A stretch of DNA of 20,608 bases from the NCBI GenBank assembly GCA_937935205.1, contig CALGXU010000396.1, positions 1 to 20,608 of the forward strand, given 5' to 3'. The stretch's first letter is position 1, and every line of letters starts with the position of its first letter. Shown one piece after another: positions 14,276 through 20,608 of this stretch. The stretch is from an uncultured Rothia sp. (GTDB lineage: Bacteria; Actinomycetota; Actinomycetes; Actinomycetales; Micrococcaceae). The notes beneath the pieces are model-generated. The model did not search any database and had not been told where the DNA came from. It saw nothing but the letters and a program-made list of their open reading frames with translations. Made by a program: the position numbers and the translations under genes.

Positions 14276-16105
14276 TTAGCCCAGCAACTCGGAGAGTTCG
14301 AGCCAGCGCATTTCTAGCTCGTCAATCTCATCCTGAAGTGTCTGCTGCTGCTCGCCAAGTGCCGCCAAACCGGCGTAATCGGAGGCGTCGTGGGCGCTCA
14401 TCTGCTCGGAGAGCTTCTCCTGCTCTGCAGCGAGCTTGGCGAGGCGGCGCTCAATCGCACCGGACTCCTTCTGCGCCGCACGCAGTTCAGCACCGGAGAC
14501 CTTCGGGGTATCCGGCTCAGCAGAAGCCTGCGCCGAGGATGCGGCACGCGCCTGCGCGCTACCGGCGGCAGAACCGCCAGCACCGGCTGCAGAGAGCGCC
14601 AGGTACTCGTCCACACCGCCGGGCAAGTGACGGAATGAACCGTCAATCACGGCGTACTGCTGATCGGTGACGCGTTCCATGAGGTAACGGTCGTGGCTGA
14701 CCACCAGCAGGGTGCCCGGCCAGGTGTCCAGCAGGTCCTCCATCGCGGCGAGCATATCGGTATCCAGGTCGTTGGACGGCTCGTCGAGAATCAGCACATT
14801 CGGCTCATCCAGCAGAATCAGCATGAGCTGCAGGCGACGCTTCTGACCACCCGAAAGGTCCTTGACCGGGGTAGACAGCTGCGCGCTGGTAAAGCCCAGA
14901 CGCTCCAGCATCTGCGAGGGGGATAGCTCCTTACCATCGGCAATGTAGCTGCGCTTCTTGCGGCCAATCACATCCGAGACGCGGTCGTTAGCGACCTCGT
15001 TGAGCTCATCGAGCTGCTGGGTCAAGGTCGCAATCTTCACGGTCTTACCGTGCTTGACGCGGCCCTCGGTCGGCTTCAGATCGCCGGTCACCAGAGAGAG
15101 CAGGGTGGACTTACCCGCGCCGTTCACGCCCAGGATGCCGGTGCGCTCGCCGGGGGCAATACGCCAGGTGACCTTCTTCAGCACCGGGCGCTTGCCGCCG
15201 GGCATCGAGGGGTCGTCGTAGACGACGGAAACGTTTTCGAGATCGACCACGTCCTTGCCGAGGCGGGAGACCGCCATCTTCTTCAGCTCCACGGTGTCAC
15301 GCACCGGCGGAACGTCCGCAATGAGGGCGTTGGCAGCATCAATGCGGAACTTCGGCTTGGAGGTACGCGCGGGCGCACCGCGGCGCAGCCAAGCGAGCTC
15401 CTTACGCATGAGGTTCTGACGCTTCGCCTCCGCTGCGGCTGCCTGACGGTCGCGCTCCACACGTTGCAGAATGTATGCCGCGTAGCCGCCCTCGAAGGGC
15501 TCGACGATGCGGTCGTGCACCTCCCAGGTGTCGGTACAGATTTCGTCGAGGAACCAGCGGTCGTGGGTGACGACCATGAGGCCGCCCGCGTTCTTGGGCC
15601 AGCGGGACTTCAGGTGGTTGGCAAGCCAGGTGATGGCTTCAACGTCCAGATGGTTGGTGGGCTCGTCGAGCATGAGCACGTCCCACTCCTGCGCGAGCAG
15701 GGAGGCGAGCGCTACGCGTCGGCGCTGACCGCCGGAGAGCGAAGAGACGGGTGCGTCCCAGGGCAGGTCAGAGACCAGGCCGGAGATGACATCGCGGATG
15801 CGTGCCTGCGACGCCCATTCGTACTCGGGGGTGTCGCCCACAATCGCGTAGCCGACGGTGTGGTCGTCGTCGAGGACGTCTGACTGGTCGAGGTAACCGA
15901 TGCGGGTGCCGCCGCGCACGGTGACGCGGCCGGAGTCCGGTTCGAGCCGGCCAGCAAGGATCTTCATGAGGGTGGACTTGCCGTCGCCGTTGCGACCGAC
16001 AATGCCGATGCGGTCGCCTTCGTTCAGGCCGACCGTGATGCCTTCAAAGATGGTTCGGGTAGGGAATTCGAGGTGCAGCGATTCGCCGCCAAGTAGATGT
16101 GCCAC
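14276..16105 (-). CDS. ABC-F family ATPase (Uup-like)
   Basis: The 609-residue protein has two ATP-binding cassettes and no membrane domain. Cassette 1: Walker A G-R-N-G-D-G-K-S-T (37-45), L-S-G-G-Q (123-127), Walker B with D-E-P-T-N-H-L-D (147-154). Cassette 2: G-V-N-G-A-G-K-S-T (326-334), L-S-G-G-Q (417-421), D-E-P-S-N-D-L-D (441-448). Between them lies the linker L-A-W-L-R-R-G-A-P-A-R-T-S-K (238-250) typical of Uup-type proteins, and the C-terminus (about 540-605) is a charged coiled coil, as in Uup. ABC-F proteins act on the ribosome; Uup is also linked to transposon excision and DNA. An Ala/Ser-rich linker precedes the coil. GTG start at 16105; AAGG is only 1 nt away, so a leaderless mRNA is likely. 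Uup versus EttA-like is not settled. Confidence 0.88.
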   Translation of the reverse strand: MAHLLGGESLHLEFPTRTIFEGITVGLNEGDRIGIVGRNGDGKSTLMKILAGRLEPDSGRVTVRGGTRIGYLDQSDVLDDDHTVGYAIVGDTPEYEWASQARIRDVISGLVSDLPWDAPVSSLSGGQRRRVALASLLAQEWDVLMLDEPTNHLDVEAITWLANHLKSRWPKNAGGLMVVTHDRWFLDEICTDTWEVHDRIVEPFEGGYAAYILQRVERDRQAAAAEAKRQNLMRKELAWLRRGAPARTSKPKFRIDAANALIADVPPVRDTVELKKMAVSRLGKDVVDLENVSVVYDDPSMPGGKRPVLKKVTWRIAPGERTGILGVNGAGKSTLLSLVTGDLKPTEGRVKHGKTVKIATLTQQLDELNEVANDRVSDVIGRKKRSYIADGKELSPSQMLERLGFTSAQLSTPVKDLSGGQKRRLQLMLILLDEPNVLILDEPSNDLDTDMLAAMEDLLDTWPGTLLVVSHDRYLMERVTDQQYAVIDGSFRHLPGGVDEYLALSAAGAGGSAAGSAQARAASSAQASAEPDTPKVSGAELRAAQKESGAIERRLAKLAAEQEKLSEQMSAHDASDYAGLAALGEQQQTLQDEIDELEMRWLELSELLG

Positions 16106-16112
16106 GCCTTCT

Positions 16113-16139
16113 AGAGTACAGGGTGAGTCTTCAGTTCAA
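16113..16139 (-). promoter_or_regulatory. Candidate promoter of the ABC-F gene, implying a leaderless mRNA
   Basis: On the minus strand, TTGAAC (16134-16139) and TACTCT (16113-16118) lie 15 nt apart. TACTCT ends 7 nt before the GTG start, so transcription would begin at or within a base of GTG, giving a leaderless mRNA. Leaderless transcripts are common in actinobacteria. The spacer is 2 nt short of ideal, so the -35 call is weak. Confidence 0.45.
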
Positions 16140-16340
16140 CGTAGCGCTCCAAGCTTTGACGAAGGGGTAGTCGGTGGCGGTGAGAAAAGCTGTGGGGATT
16201 GCGGGGTGCGCGGCTAAGTTGAGCACAGATATTTGATAAACTGAGGAAAGCATTTCCTGCATTGCGCTGTTCTATGCCCAAAATGGCGGTCAATGACAAT
16301 GAGGGCCTGTCGCCAGGAACTCATGTGAATGTATGGATAA

Positions 16341-16411
16341 TCCGCCATGGTGTAATGGCAGCACAGCGGCCTTTGGAGCCGTTTGTCTAGGTTCGAGTCC
16401 TAGTGGCGGAG
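16341..16411 (+). tRNA. tRNA-Gln (anticodon TTG)
   Basis: A full cloverleaf can be drawn: acceptor TCCGCCA (16341-16347) with TGGCGGA (16404-16410), D arm with loop AATGGCA, anticodon stem GCGGC/GCCGT (16366-16370 with 16378-16382) around CTTTGGA with TTG at 16373-16375, and T arm CTAGG-TTCGAGT-CCTAG. The discriminator base is G at 16411 and CCA is not encoded. It reads CAA, and CAG by wobble if allowed. Upstream of glmU. Confidence 0.95.
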
Positions 16412-16420
16412 CGTAAGCAC

Positions 16421-16436
16421 TCAACGGCACCGTTGA
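16421..16436. promoter_or_regulatory. 16-nt palindrome between tRNA-Gln and glmU
   Basis: TCAACGG-CA-CCGTTGA is a perfect inverted repeat of 7-nt arms, 64 nt before the glmU start. It could be an operator, or a small hairpin ending the tRNA transcript, although no T-run follows. Function not known. Confidence 0.4.
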
Positions 16437-16499
16437 TTAGAGAGTTAGCGGTCCGCGCTCACTCCTCACTCTTACAACCTCGTCTAAGGAGTCTTCCCA

Positions 16500-17954
16500 G
16501 TGAATACTGAACTGGCACCCTCTGCAGTGATCGTTCTCGCCGCAGGCGCTGGTACGCGCATGAAGTCCGCTACCCCCAAGGTTATGCACGGCATTGGTGG
16601 TCGTTCCATGGTGGAGCACGCTGTTGCCGCTGCACGTGACCTGAACCCTGAGCGTCTTGCTGTTGTGGTGCGCCACCAGCGCGATAAGGTTGCTGAGCAC
16701 GTCCTCGCTTTTGATTCTGAAGTAACCATTGTTGATCAGGATGAGATTCCGGGTACCGGTCGCGCTGTTGAGGTTGGTCTGAATGCTCTGGACGCGCAGG
16801 CTCCCGTCTCCGGCACCGTCCTGGTGACCTACGGTGACGTTCCCCTGTTGCGCCCCGAGACCCTGCGTGAGCTGATTGCTTTCCACGAGGAAGACAAGAA
16901 CTCTGTTACCGTTCTGACCACTCACGTGGATGAGCCCGGCGCCTACGGCCGTATTGTCCGTAACCAGGCTGGCGAAGTGACCGCCATTGTTGAGGCGAAG
17001 GACGCTTCCCCCGAAGAGCTTGAAATCACCGAGATTAACTCCGGTATTTACGCTTTTGACGCGGCTGTTCTGCGTGAGGCGCTGCTTGAGGTGACTACCA
17101 ACAACGCACAGGGCGAGAAGTACATTACTGACGTTCTGTCCATCGCTCGTTCTAAGGGCTACCGCACCTCCGCTCTGGCTATTGAGGACCGCTGGGAGGT
17201 TGAGGGTGCTAACGACCGCGTGCAGCTGGCTCAGCTGGGTCGTATGCTCAACAACCGCATCCTTGAGGCCCATATGCGTAACGGTGTGACCATCGTTGAT
17301 CCTGAGAACACCTGGATTGACGTCACCGTCACCATTGAGAACGATGTGACTCTCCTGCCCGGTGTGCAGCTGCACGGTTCCACCACCGTCGCTACCGGCG
17401 CCACCATTGGCCCCGACACCACCCTGACTGACATGACCGTTGAGGCTGACGCTACCGTCATCCGCGCGCACGGTCACGGCGCTGTCATTGGCGAAGGCGC
17501 AACTGTTGGCCCCTTCGCATACCTGCGCCCCGGTACCACCCTGGGCAAGGACGCTAAGCTCGGCACCTTCTGCGAGGCTAAGAACTCGCAGATTGGCGAT
17601 GGCGCTAAGGTCCCGCACCTGTCCTACGTTGGTGACGCCACCATCGGTGAGGGCGCGAATATTGGTGCTGGCTCTATCTTCGCAAACTACAACGGCCTGG
17701 TGAAGAACCGCTCCGTGATTGGCGCGCACGCCCGTATGGGTGCTGCAGGCATTTATGTTGCACCTGTTACTGTCGGTGACGGTGCCTACTCCGGCGCGGG
17801 CGCGCTGATCCGTAAGGATGTTCCTGCGGGCGCCCTCGCCTACTCTGAGACTTCCCAGCGCACTATCGATGGCTGGGTTCTGAAGAACCGTGCTGGTACC
17901 GAACCCGCCGAGGCTGCTAAGGCAGCTGGTGCGCAGGAACCGGCAGAATCCTAA
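16500..17954 (+). CDS. glmU: Bifunctional GlcN-1-P N-acetyltransferase / GlcNAc-1-P uridylyltransferase
   Basis: GlmU makes UDP-N-acetylglucosamine, a precursor of peptidoglycan and other glycans, in two steps. The 484-residue protein begins with the uridylyltransferase: L-A-A-G-A-G-T-R-M-K-S (13-23), I-P-G-T-G-R-A-V (83-90), Y-G-D-V-P-L-L (111-117). The C-terminal half (about 255-465) is a left-handed beta helix acetyltransferase with R343, E-A-K-N (359-362), and H373 in V-P-H-L-S-Y-V-G-D. Two places deviate from the common pattern: the usual N-Y-D-G reads N-Y-N-G (396-399), and the usual S-D-T before the hydrophobic pair is A-A-G (415-417). GTG start with AAGGAG 8 nt upstream. prs follows after 20 nt, the usual actinobacterial pairing. 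Confidence 0.96.
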   Translation: MNTELAPSAVIVLAAGAGTRMKSATPKVMHGIGGRSMVEHAVAAARDLNPERLAVVVRHQRDKVAEHVLAFDSEVTIVDQDEIPGTGRAVEVGLNALDAQAPVSGTVLVTYGDVPLLRPETLRELIAFHEEDKNSVTVLTTHVDEPGAYGRIVRNQAGEVTAIVEAKDASPEELEITEINSGIYAFDAAVLREALLEVTTNNAQGEKYITDVLSIARSKGYRTSALAIEDRWEVEGANDRVQLAQLGRMLNNRILEAHMRNGVTIVDPENTWIDVTVTIENDVTLLPGVQLHGSTTVATGATIGPDTTLTDMTVEADATVIRAHGHGAVIGEGATVGPFAYLRPGTTLGKDAKLGTFCEAKNSQIGDGAKVPHLSYVGDATIGEGANIGAGSIFANYNGLVKNRSVIGAHARMGAAGIYVAPVTVGDGAYSGAGALIRKDVPAGALAYSETSQRTIDGWVLKNRAGTEPAEAAKAAGAQEPAES

Positions 17955-17974
17955 TTCGAGGAAAGAACAACACC

Positions 17975-18955
17975 ATGAGTAGCGAGATTACCAACCCCGG
18001 TGAGCGCAAGCTTGTAGTGGTCTCCGGTCGAGCACACCCCCAGCTTGCCGAGGAGATTGCGAAGGCACTTGATCACGACCTGCTGCCCACCTCCGCATAC
18101 ACCTTCGCCAATGGCGAGACCTACGTCCGCTTTGAGGAGTCGGTGCGCGGTGCGGACGCGTTCGTGATTCAGTCGCACCCGGCACCTATCAACGAGTGGC
18201 TCATGGAGCAGATCATTATGATTGATGCGCTCAAGCGTGCATCCGCTCGTTCCATTACCGTGGTGTCTCCCTTCTACCCCTACGCTCGTCAGGATAAGAA
18301 GCACAAGGGCCGCGAGCCCATCTCGGCACGTCTGATTTCGGATTTGTACAAGACCGCTGGTGCTGACCGCCTGATGTGCGTGGATCTGCACACTTCGCAG
18401 ATTCAGGGCTTCTTCGACGGCCCGCTGGATCACCTCTTCGCGATTCCGGTTCTGGCTAAGCACATCCGCGAGCGTGTGGATGACCTGTCCAACGTGACCG
18501 TTGTGTCCCCGGATACCGGTCGTGTGCGTGTGGCTGAGCACTGGGCTGATCTGCTGGACGGCGCACCCCTGGCGTTCGTGCACAAGACCCGCGATATCAA
18601 CGTCCCCAACCAGGCTGTTTCTAAGACTGTTGTGGGTGACATCGAGGGTCGTACCTGTGTGCTGATTGACGACATGATTGACACCGGCGGCACCATTGCT
18701 GGCGCTGTGAAGGTCCTCATGGACAAGGGCGCGAAGGAAGTTATTATCGCAGCTACCCACCCGGTTCTGTCCGATCCGGCTGCTGAGCGTCTGTCTCAGT
18801 GCGGTGCTGTGGAGGTCGTCGTGACTAACACCCTGCCCGTGCCGGAAGAGAAGCAGTTCGATAACCTGACTATTCTCTCGATTGCTCCGTTGATTGCTCG
18901 CGCTATCCGTGAGGTCTTCGACGAGGGCTCTGTGACCGAGATTTTCGATCACTAA
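17975..18955 (+). CDS. prs: Ribose-phosphate pyrophosphokinase (PRPP synthase)
   Basis: Prs transfers pyrophosphate from ATP to ribose-5-phosphate to make PRPP, used for nucleotides, His, Trp and NAD, and, in actinobacteria, for decaprenylphosphoryl sugar precursors. The 326-residue protein has the F-A-N-G-E-T-Y (44-50) start, the Y-A-R-Q-D-K-K region (103-109), V-D-L-H (136-139), the flexible catalytic loop K-T-R-D-I-N-V-P-N (204-212) and the PRPP-binding C-V-L-I-D-D-M-I-D-T-G-G-T (228-240). Length matches class I enzymes. It starts 20 nt after glmU with GAGGA a bit far upstream, so coupling with glmU is likely. Closed by a strong terminator. Convergent with the phosphatase gene. Confidence 0.97.
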   Translation: MSSEITNPGERKLVVVSGRAHPQLAEEIAKALDHDLLPTSAYTFANGETYVRFEESVRGADAFVIQSHPAPINEWLMEQIIMIDALKRASARSITVVSPFYPYARQDKKHKGREPISARLISDLYKTAGADRLMCVDLHTSQIQGFFDGPLDHLFAIPVLAKHIRERVDDLSNVTVVSPDTGRVRVAEHWADLLDGAPLAFVHKTRDINVPNQAVSKTVVGDIEGRTCVLIDDMIDTGGTIAGAVKVLMDKGAKEVIIAATHPVLSDPAAERLSQCGAVEVVVTNTLPVPEEKQFDNLTILSIAPLIARAIREVFDEGSVTEIFDH

Positions 18956-18972
18956 GTTTTCTCAGAGCATGT

Positions 18973-19012
18973 AGAAAGTCCCCCGCTGACCGTGGTCGGT
19001 GGGGGACTTTCT
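18973..19012 (+). terminator. Intrinsic terminator of the glmU-prs operon
   Basis: A hairpin of about 18 bp (18973-18991 with 18994-19012; two G-U pairs) with five consecutive C:G pairs and CTTTCTTG at the distal side. It starts 18 nt after the prs stop. Confidence 0.9.
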
Positions 19013-19029
19013 TGTGATAGAGGCTAAAG

Positions 19030-19069
19030 CTAACCCGGCTGGAACAGAGATTTGTTTCAGCCGGGTTAG
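19030..19069 (-). terminator. Intrinsic terminator of the phosphatase gene
   Basis: A 16-bp stem (19030-19045 with 19054-19069, one T:G-type mismatch position) with an 8-nt loop, flanked by a second outer pairing (GCTAAA at 19023-19028 with TTTAGC at 19077-19082). It is 22 nt past the phosphatase stop on the minus strand, so prs and the phosphatase each have a terminator in a 136-nt gap. Confidence 0.8.
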
Positions 19070-19091
19070 TGCTGTATTTAGCGTCGTATGC

Positions 19092-20222
19092 TTAGCGGTG
19101 TGCTTGTGCGAGCCAGGGCAGAATCACACGCAGGGACTGCTCCACCTCATCCACTGCAACCTTCGCTGCTGCGGGGCCCCGGCGGTAGGGGTCTTCCAGC
19201 TTGTCGCTATCAAGCGGGCGGGCACCGTAGGCGTAGAGGTAAGAGAGCGGCTCGGCGCGGCGTGCATCCTCGCGAATGCGAGCAGCCTGCTTGAGTAGCT
19301 TAATCTTGGAGTGGTGTTGGGGCCACTCGCGCACAATCCAATCGGCGTGTACCTTTTCGGCCACCAAAATGATGGTGGCGTTCTCGATAATCTGCTCGTT
19401 GAGCTGGCGGGACGCGAAGCCCTCCGGATTATAGCCGCGCTCAATGAGCTCGTTGGCTACGTGTTCGTAGACTCCGTGACCGACGAGGGCACCGGTGCCT
19501 GCGCTGGAGAAAATCCATTTGTCTTCCAGACCGTACTCTGCGGCAAGGTGCTTGGAAATCACCTCGCCGGATGCGCTACGGGCAATGTTTCCAGTGCAGA
19601 CGAAGACGGCTTCGAATGGGCCGTCACCGCTAGTGCTACCGGCACGATCGAGGGTTTTGGGGGAGAGCTTGAACAGCGGGGTGCGCTCGCCGCGGGTGTT
19701 AGTAGCGGGGGAGGGCTGCGCGTTTCCTGCGCTCTGGCTGTTGGCTTCTTCCGGGTCGGCGAGCTCTTCGGCATCAACGGTAGGTGCGTTGTGCTGACCC
19801 ACGCGGATAATGCTGGGTCCTGCGGGCTTGCCGTCTACATCGAGGATGTCACCGGGGGCTGCTTCAATATTGGTGTGGGTGAGGGGCTGCGCGGAGACGG
19901 TAGCGGTGCCGTCGGCGCTGAGCTCTTCTTCAGGGGTAACTTCCTGAGAAGCTACTGCGGCGGGGGAGTGAGCTTCGTAGTCCTCGATGACTTCACGGAG
20001 CGAACCGTCGGGGGTGATGGCGCGACCTGCTACCCCGCGGCGGTTCTTGCCTGCCAGTTCTGGGTTGCTCTTGATGAGGGAGCGGACTCCGTCGGCAATA
20101 TTTGCGGAGGAAGAAGCAGCGGTTGTCGGCTGCGCTTCGGCAGTTTCTGCGGAGTTGGTTTTGTCCTCGGAGGAGCCCCGCGCGTACTTGTCCTTGAGGG
20201 ACTTGATGTTGAAGATGCCCAT
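19092..20222 (-). CDS. Low-molecular-weight protein-tyrosine phosphatase with a long N-terminal tail
   Basis: The C-terminal 170 residues form a low-molecular-weight tyrosine phosphatase: the P-loop V-F-V-C-T-G-N-I-A-R-S (206-216; nucleophile C209, R215) with the C-x5-R signature, and the general acid D344 in L-E-D-P-Y-R. The usual Cys after the nucleophile's loop (C-R-S) is Ala, and the Pro after R-S is Ala, both tolerated in family members. Residues 1-203 are Ala/Glu/Ser/Thr/Pro-rich, predicted disordered, with no domain I recognise; ordinary members are about 160 residues. ATG at 20222 has AAAAGG 7 nt upstream; an upstream TTG start at 20252 has no support. In many bacteria such enzymes (Wzb-type) dephosphorylate polysaccharide-export kinases, fitting the glycan genes nearby, but substrate is unknown. 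Confidence 0.85.
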   Translation of the reverse strand: MGIFNIKSLKDKYARGSSEDKTNSAETAEAQPTTAASSSANIADGVRSLIKSNPELAGKNRRGVAGRAITPDGSLREVIEDYEAHSPAAVASQEVTPEEELSADGTATVSAQPLTHTNIEAAPGDILDVDGKPAGPSIIRVGQHNAPTVDAEELADPEEANSQSAGNAQPSPATNTRGERTPLFKLSPKTLDRAGSTSGDGPFEAVFVCTGNIARSASGEVISKHLAAEYGLEDKWIFSSAGTGALVGHGVYEHVANELIERGYNPEGFASRQLNEQIIENATIILVAEKVHADWIVREWPQHHSKIKLLKQAARIREDARRAEPLSYLYAYGARPLDSDKLEDPYRRGPAAAKVAVDEVEQSLRVILPWLAQAHR

Positions 20223-20302
20223 CAAAAAGCCTTTTCTAATTGACGTACCCAACAGTGAACAGGGAAGCCGGAAGTGCTGGGTTTGCTGAATGAATAGTAT
20301 CT

Positions 20303-20329
20303 ATCATACCGAGTTACTTGCACCTGCAA
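20303..20329 (-). promoter_or_regulatory. Candidate promoter of the phosphatase gene
   Basis: On the minus strand, TTGCAG (20324-20329) and TATGAT (20303-20308, five of six matches) lie 15 nt apart, about 80 nt before the phosphatase ATG. The -10 box is good; the spacer is short. Confidence 0.4.
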
Positions 20330-20458
20330 CGGTTCCTTTTCCTGTGTGTGGCAAATACCCCTCAAGGTCTTATGTTTTGGCTATGAATTAGAGGTTCTTC
20401 TTTCGACTAAAGATGACCTAAAGTACAAGCTTGATACCGAAAATATTTAGATGCCGCG

Positions 20459-20467
20459 TGCTAAAAT
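20459..20467 (+). promoter_or_regulatory. Extended -10 of the divergent gene at the window end
   Basis: TGC-TAAAAT is an extended -10 (TGN-TAnnnT). With no matching -35 it would use the TG motif. It lies 63 nt before the ATG at 20531. Confidence 0.4.
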
Positions 20468-20530
20468 TGGCGTGCAATGTTGGTCTTTTCTCACTCAGGG
20501 GCCAGCGAGTATACTCACCAACGAGGACCA

Positions 20531-20608
20531 ATGAAGAGCATTTATACTAAGCTTCGCCTGTTTTTCCCCGGACGAAGCTTTACGCTACTTGTCTTTAACC
20601 TAATCGGC
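20531..20608 (+). CDS. Start of an unidentified gene, cut by the window end
   Basis: ATG at 20531 follows GAGGA (3 nt away) and opens 26 codons to the last base: MKSIYTKLRLFFPGR then SFTLLVFNLIG. A basic start followed by a hydrophobic run looks like a membrane protein's first helix, and polysaccharide flippases begin like this, but with 26 residues no family can be named. It is divergent from the phosphatase gene. An 8-bp inverted repeat (AAGCTTCG at 20549-20556 with CGAAGCTT at 20573-20580) lies within it. Confidence 0.5.
   Translation, partial: MKSIYTKLRLFFPGRSFTLLVFNLIG

Larger units (their letters stand above)
20223..20530. other. AT-rich divergent promoter region
   Basis: About 0.3 kb separates the phosphatase gene from the gene starting at 20531, which is divergent from it. 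I find no ORF or RNA gene. It holds candidate promoters in both directions (given separately) and a region of AT-rich sequence (about 20380-20470) typical of actinobacterial promoters. Confidence 0.6.

Noticed and set aside
15050..15883. 277-residue plus-strand frame over the ABC-F gene
   Set aside because: Antisense shadow of the ATPase gene.
16437..17729. 430-residue minus-strand frame over glmU
   Set aside because: Antisense shadow of a well-identified glmU, with Gly/Val/Asn-rich low-complexity translation.
17951..18952. 333-residue minus-strand frame over prs
   Set aside because: Antisense shadow of prs; no family features.
1..20608. CRISPR arrays, insertion sequences, prophage or toxin-antitoxin genes
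   Set aside because: I looked for repeat-spacer structure, transposase motifs and terminal repeats, and found none.

Overview
The window looks like a chromosomal segment of a high-G+C actinobacterium. A WhiB-family regulator, a DUF3499 protein, a TIGR03089 protein, an actinobacterial protein O-mannosyltransferase and GTG starts behind GGAGG-like sites all point that way. Gene content and order resemble Micrococcaceae, perhaps Rothia. That placement is inference from family recognition; no search was run.

Left part (1-4300). The 3' end of a GtrA-like membrane protein faces a TIGR03089 gene across a strong bidirectional terminator. An AT-rich stretch of about 0.7 kb without genes follows, ending in a near-consensus promoter and a leader hairpin for a whiB2-like regulator. 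That gene is followed 20 nt later by a DUF3499 gene. Next comes a DUF1461 membrane protein related to the lipoprotein transacylase Lit, with a long N-terminal extension. In Mycobacterium tuberculosis, TIGR03089, GtrA, whiB2 and DUF3499 genes lie in one neighbourhood (about Rv3258c-Rv3277), so this looks like an old cluster.

Middle part (4300-12700). A protein O-mannosyltransferase (pmt) is divergent from rsmI, then come tatD, a GT25 glycosyltransferase, rsmA (ksgA), ispE and a GT4 glycosyltransferase. pmt/rsmI/tatD/ksgA/ispE is the order also known from M. tuberculosis (Rv1002c to Rv1011). There rpfB lies between tatD and ksgA; here that place is held by the GT25 gene. A 24-bp terminator hairpin closes the block.

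Right part (12700-20608). On the minus strand, an ABC-F ATPase (possibly a leaderless mRNA) is followed by a hexapeptide acetyltransferase and a GT2 glycosyltransferase that overlap by 8 nt. On the plus strand, tRNA-Gln(TTG), glmU and prs form a precursor-supply block for UDP-GlcNAc and PRPP. Convergent to prs is a low-molecular-weight tyrosine phosphatase with an unusual tail of about 200 residues. Divergent from it, a gene begins and is cut off by the window end.

Main impression: a conserved housekeeping backbone (rsmI, tatD, rsmA, ispE, ABC-F, glmU, prs) into which surface-glycan genes (GT25, GT4, GT2 and an acetyltransferase) have been inserted at two joints, with Pmt, a GtrA-like protein and a phosphatase nearby. 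No transposase, CRISPR array, phage gene or toxin-antitoxin pair was seen. I found no convincing wholly new multi-gene system; the best leads are the two glycan insertions, a paired-palindrome promoter before the GT25 gene, and a strand-composition switch at 7-8 kb.
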